The notes under the pieces are model-generated. The model had not been told where the DNA came from. It ran no database searches and worked only from the letters and a program-made list of their open reading frames with translations. Position numbers and translations under genes: made by a program. A stretch of 64,000 bases of DNA from JAXGPX01 sp040766745 (GTDB taxonomy: Bacteria; Bacillota; Sulfobacillia; Fermentithermobacillales; Fermentithermobacillaceae): assembly GCA_040766745.1 (NCBI GenBank), contig JAXGPX010000001.1, positions 124,001 to 188,000 on the forward strand, written 5' to 3'. Shown here one piece after another: positions 61,384-64,000 of this stretch. Numbering within the stretch: the stretch's first letter is position 1; each line of letters begins with the position of its first letter.

Positions 61384-61947
61384 ATGTATACGAACCAGTG
61401 GTACCAGGGGGTGAATTCGTTAGAAAGCAGGCGGGTGCGGAAGAAGCAGCGCAGAACCGAGTCTATAGAATCAGGGTATATAGCGGTGGTAATCACTTTG
61501 CTTTGCCTGGTTGCAGTTATACAGGGCCTGTTGCGTTTTGACTCTATGCGCCGGTTCATGAACGAGACTATCCGGCTCGAGGGAGAACCCCTTGCAAGAG
61601 CAGTGTCCGGACTCAAAGAACCTTTCTATACCTGGATAGAATGGCCGCCTGCAGGGAGCGGCCAGCAAAGCACAAACAATACAGGAATCCTTTGCATCAG
61701 GTTCATTGGAAAGCCAAACAAAGATGTATGGATATTGATCAATGGAAAGGCTGCAAAAAGGTTTGATGATGAAGACGGCGTAATAGTATGCCGGGACGGG
61801 GACTTGATTGAAATCATTGCTGAAAAAGGCCAGGCTAACGTTGTTGTATCTGCGGCTGGCAGCAATATAGTACATCCTCAGGTTGGAACTTGGGTCAAGG
61901 GTGAAGGAATTCTGCTATTGGGGCGGGTAAAACTCACTGAAGACTGA
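61384..61947 (+). CDS. Membrane-anchored protein of unknown function
   Basis: About 187 residues with a basic N-terminus (RRVRKKQRRTE), one helix (GYIAVVITLLCLVAVIQG) and an extracytoplasmic C-terminal domain rich in beta pattern (DVWILINGKAAKRF, DGDLIEIIAEKGQANVVVSA). It precedes cmk. The start is uncertain: ATG 61384 has GGGGCAAGG upstream, and GTG 61411 is an alternative. Not recognised. Confidence 0.65.
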   Translation: MYTNQWYQGVNSLESRRVRKKQRRTESIESGYIAVVITLLCLVAVIQGLLRFDSMRRFMNETIRLEGEPLARAVSGLKEPFYTWIEWPPAGSGQQSTNNTGILCIRFIGKPNKDVWILINGKAAKRFDDEDGVIVCRDGDLIEIIAEKGQANVVVSAAGSNIVHPQVGTWVKGEGILLLGRVKLTED

Positions 61948-61953
61948 TATAAT
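61945..61953 (+). promoter_or_regulatory. Extended -10 promoter before cmk
   Basis: TGA-TATAAT at the end of the preceding gene, 26 bases upstream of the cmk ATG. No good -35. Confidence 0.4.
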
Positions 61954-61978
61954 TCTGTTCCGGAAGGTGCTAGAAATT

Positions 61979-62758
61979 ATGGAACAGTCCCAGCAGCAGA
62001 ATGCCTTGCCCTGTGAGGCAAGAAAGCCCAGTGAAGCAAAAGTGCCAAATAAGGCAAGGCGATTACGAATAGCAATTGACGGCCCGGCAGGTGCAGGAAA
62101 GAGCACTGTTGCCCGTGAAGTCGCACGGATCCTCGGATACACATACCTCGACACAGGAGCGATGTACCGTGCGTTGGCCGTTTTGGCTTTGGACCGCAAA
62201 ATACCTCTCGATGACTTTCAGGCTCTGGGGGATATGGCATCGTCAGTTCAAATTGATGCATGTGAAGATAACGGAGTTTTCCGGGTATGGATCGATGGGG
62301 AAGAGGTCACAGGTAGGCTCAGGAATCCTGAGACCGATCAGTCTGTGAAGCTGCTGGCGATGGCAAAGCCTGTTCGTCAGGTCCTCGTATCTGTTCAGCG
62401 CGAGTTAGCCCGCCGTGGCGGAGTTGTAATGGAAGGACGGGACATAACCAGTGTAGTAATGCCTGATGCTGAAGTAAAGGTCTATCTAACTGCCGGCCGC
62501 AAAGAAAGGGCAACACGAAGGTGGCGGGAACTGACCAATAAAGGAGTTGCGATTGCCTTTGACGAAGTACTCTCAGAGATGGAAGCAAGAGATGCAAAGG
62601 ATCAGGAAAGGGACTGGGGAAGACTAGTCAAGGTTGACGACGCAGTTGTGATCGACAGCACTTGTATGAGTATTGATCAAGTATGTGAGTCAGTAATTAG
62701 ACTCTGTGAGGCGAAGCGGCAGTGTTCTACAATTTCGCCAGATGGGTATTTGGCGTAG
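61979..62758 (+). CDS. cmk: Cytidylate kinase
   Basis: Phosphorylates CMP and dCMP. P-loop DGPAGAGKST, then DTGAMYRALA and EGRDITSVVMPDAEVKVYLTA. About 259 residues, including a 30-residue N-terminal extension. ATG 61979 is 11 bases after GGAAGG; a GTG at 61967 overlaps that site. Confidence 0.95.
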   Translation: MEQSQQQNALPCEARKPSEAKVPNKARRLRIAIDGPAGAGKSTVAREVARILGYTYLDTGAMYRALAVLALDRKIPLDDFQALGDMASSVQIDACEDNGVFRVWIDGEEVTGRLRNPETDQSVKLLAMAKPVRQVLVSVQRELARRGGVVMEGRDITSVVMPDAEVKVYLTAGRKERATRRWRELTNKGVAIAFDEVLSEMEARDAKDQERDWGRLVKVDDAVVIDSTCMSIDQVCESVIRLCEAKRQCSTISPDGYLA

Positions 62759-63321
62759 TAATTAGACTATTGTTCAAAGTAGAGGCAGAGGGGTTCGAGA
62801 AAATCCCGTCTTCAGGGGCTTTGGTTGTTTGTGCCAATCACATATCATGGTGGGATCCATGCCTTGTTGCCTACCTGGTTCCACGGCCAGTGCATTTCAT
62901 GGCCAAGAAGGAACTTTTCCAGAACCGCTTTTTGGCGTTTTTGTTTGGAAAACTGTACGCTTTTCCTGTGAATAGAGAGAAGCCTGATATTGGTGCTGTA
63001 AAGCAAGGATTGTCAGTTTTAAAGAATGGACATGCCCTTGGAGTTTTTCCAGAGGGAACACGTCAGAAAACCCCAAATCAGCTGGGACAGGGCCACGCCG
63101 GTGCAGCCCTCCTGGCTATGAAGACAGAAGCGCCTCTTGTTCCTATTGCCATAAGGGGTACATATGGTTTCAGAAAAACTATTCGAGTGGCGTGTGGGGA
63201 GCCTTTCAGGGTAGTTCCGAGTGGGGGCAGGTTGTCCGACGATCTCAAGGAAGGTTCCGAAAAGGTAATGTTAGCAATAAAGGAGTTGTGGGATGATTTG
63301 ACCCCAGAAGAAGTAGCATGA
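62722..63321 (+). CDS. plsC: 1-Acyl-sn-glycerol-3-phosphate acyltransferase
   Basis: A 199-residue membrane enzyme making phosphatidic acid. HX4D motif NHISWWD, FPEGTR, and an N-terminal amphipathic/hydrophobic stretch. GTG start within the end of cmk (37-base overlap) and the stop overlaps the ispH start. Confidence 0.93.
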   Translation: MFYNFARWVFGVVIRLLFKVEAEGFEKIPSSGALVVCANHISWWDPCLVAYLVPRPVHFMAKKELFQNRFLAFLFGKLYAFPVNREKPDIGAVKQGLSVLKNGHALGVFPEGTRQKTPNQLGQGHAGAALLAMKTEAPLVPIAIRGTYGFRKTIRVACGEPFRVVPSGGRLSDDLKEGSEKVMLAIKELWDDLTPEEVA

Positions 63322-64000
63322 CTGAAATAAGGCTAGCCAGGCATAAGGGCTACTGCTTCGGTGTAAAAAGGGCCATTGAAATGGTTGAGAAGGCCTTGAA
63401 GGAAGGGCCTTACCCCATATGGACGCTAGGGCCCATTATCCACAATCCTGTAGTTATCGAGGAACTCTGTAAGAGGGGAGTCAGGATGGCTGAAGACCTT
63501 TCCCAGGTCTCTTCCGGAACACTCATTCTTAGAACCCACGGAACCACAGCAGAAGAAAGAGGCCGGTTTTCTCCTGAAATCGACAAGGTTATCGATGCCA
63601 CATGCCCCTTTGTTACCAGGGCACAGAAGAAGGCACGGGAATTTTCATCTTCAGGGAAGAAAGTCCTGATAATTGGCGACAAGAATCATCCTGAAGTTAA
63701 GGCGATTCTATCTTATGCAGGTGCCGGGGCATTGTGCGCAGGGCAGCCGTCAGATATTGATGCTATGCCTCGAGAAGAGCTTGACGGCAATATTGAAGTA
63801 ATAGCTCAGACCACGTCCCGGAAAGAAGATGTTGAAAAGATACTAAAAACTTTGAAGAAAAAAGGTATTTCGGTTGGTCTATCGAATACTATCTGCACAG
63901 CTACTGAAGAAAGGCAAGAGGCTACAAGGGAATTGGCCAGAGAATGTGATCTTGTTCTTGTAGTCGGTGGTAAGACAAGCGCCAATACAGGCCAGCTCCT
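63318..64000 (+). CDS. ispH: 4-Hydroxy-3-methylbut-2-enyl diphosphate reductase, N-terminal part (cut by window end)
   Basis: About 227 codons before the window ends with no stop. The iron-sulfur cluster Cys are visible in KGYCFGVKRAIE and DATCPFV, with the third in NTICTATEERQE. IspH makes IPP and DMAPP in the last step of the MEP pathway. ATG 63318 overlaps the plsC stop. In some Clostridia IspH is fused to ribosomal protein S1; the cut prevents checking this. Confidence 0.95.
   Translation, partial: MTEIRLARHKGYCFGVKRAIEMVEKALKEGPYPIWTLGPIIHNPVVIEELCKRGVRMAEDLSQVSSGTLILRTHGTTAEERGRFSPEIDKVIDATCPFVTRAQKKAREFSSSGKKVLIIGDKNHPEVKAILSYAGAGALCAGQPSDIDAMPREELDGNIEVIAQTTSRKEDVEKILKTLKKKGISVGLSNTICTATEERQEATRELARECDLVLVVGGKTSANTGQL

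Noticed and set aside
1..64000. CRISPR arrays, tRNA or rRNA genes
   Set aside because: I saw no regularly spaced identical repeats of 25-40 bases with unique spacers, and no cloverleaf with a GGTTCRAAYCC-like arm. A tRNAscan and CRISPR search would settle this.

Overview
The window comes from an endospore-forming, anaerobic member of the Bacillota (Clostridia-like, species not identifiable from the sequence alone). The evidence is a dense set of sporulation genes (spoIVB, spo0A, spoIIM, dacF-spoIIAA-spoIIAB-sigF, spoVAC/D/E, ytfJ, spmA/B, an alpha/beta SASP), a ferredoxin-dependent 2-oxoacid oxidoreductase, strong Shine-Dalgarno sites with many TTG and GTG starts, and the gene order xseA-xseB-ispA-dxs-nadK-argR-recN-spoIVB-spo0A typical of Gram-positive spore formers. 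About 90 percent of genes lie on the plus strand.

Region by region. 1-10.5 kb: the conserved xseA to spo0A block. Between ispA and dxs lies a long non-coding stretch followed by a small four-helix membrane protein; position, promoter and the protein's DUF21-like motif fit the OLE RNA and its partner OapA. 10.6-17.2 kb: a sigma-54 activator, a textbook -24/-12 promoter, a branched-chain/glutamate-type amino acid dehydrogenase and a four-subunit 2-oxoacid:ferredoxin oxidoreductase, i.e. an amino-acid oxidation module. 17.2-27.4 kb: spoIIM, xerD, dacF, the spoIIA operon (with a sigma-H/0A-like promoter), a dodecin, spoVA genes, an M50 protease, scpA/scpB, a DUF2953 protein and ytfJ. 27.4-32.3 kb: Ku plus a LigD split into ligase and polymerase proteins, followed immediately by a spore DNA-binding protein, then spmA/spmB separated by a repeat element. 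32.4-36.5 kb: a phosphoesterase, an FNR-family regulator with an FNR-like site, a metal chaperone and a P1B ATPase.

36.9-43.5 kb is the most novel region: one apparent operon of ridA, an FCD-type regulator, a small protein resembling the dimerisation domain of B12/PLP aminomutases, a 614-residue protein combining a B12-binding domain, an aminomutase-like linker and a glutamate-mutase-E-like barrel, and a KamB-like P-loop protein, followed by rluB and a nicotinate phosphoribosyltransferase. It looks like an undescribed adenosylcobalamin mutase system with its own regulator, enamine-scavenging enzyme and reactivase.

44-51.2 kb: an oligopeptide ABC transporter (substrate-binding gene frameshifted) with a fused DF ATPase and an S51/cyanophycinase-like peptidase, with base usage that looks unlike its surroundings. 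51.9-55.1 kb: cobalamin riboswitch, terminator and btuFCD, supplying the cofactor that the mutase would need. 55.1-58.5 kb: an IS-end remnant, a tiny histidine-rich ORF and a four-gene membrane operon led by a DUF6754-type protein. 58.6-61.2 kb (minus strand): 5-oxoprolinase pxpA and a pxpB-pxpC fusion. 61.4-64 kb: an unknown membrane-anchored protein, cmk, plsC and the start of ispH. All calls rest on reading the sequence and on remembered family features; no database search was run.
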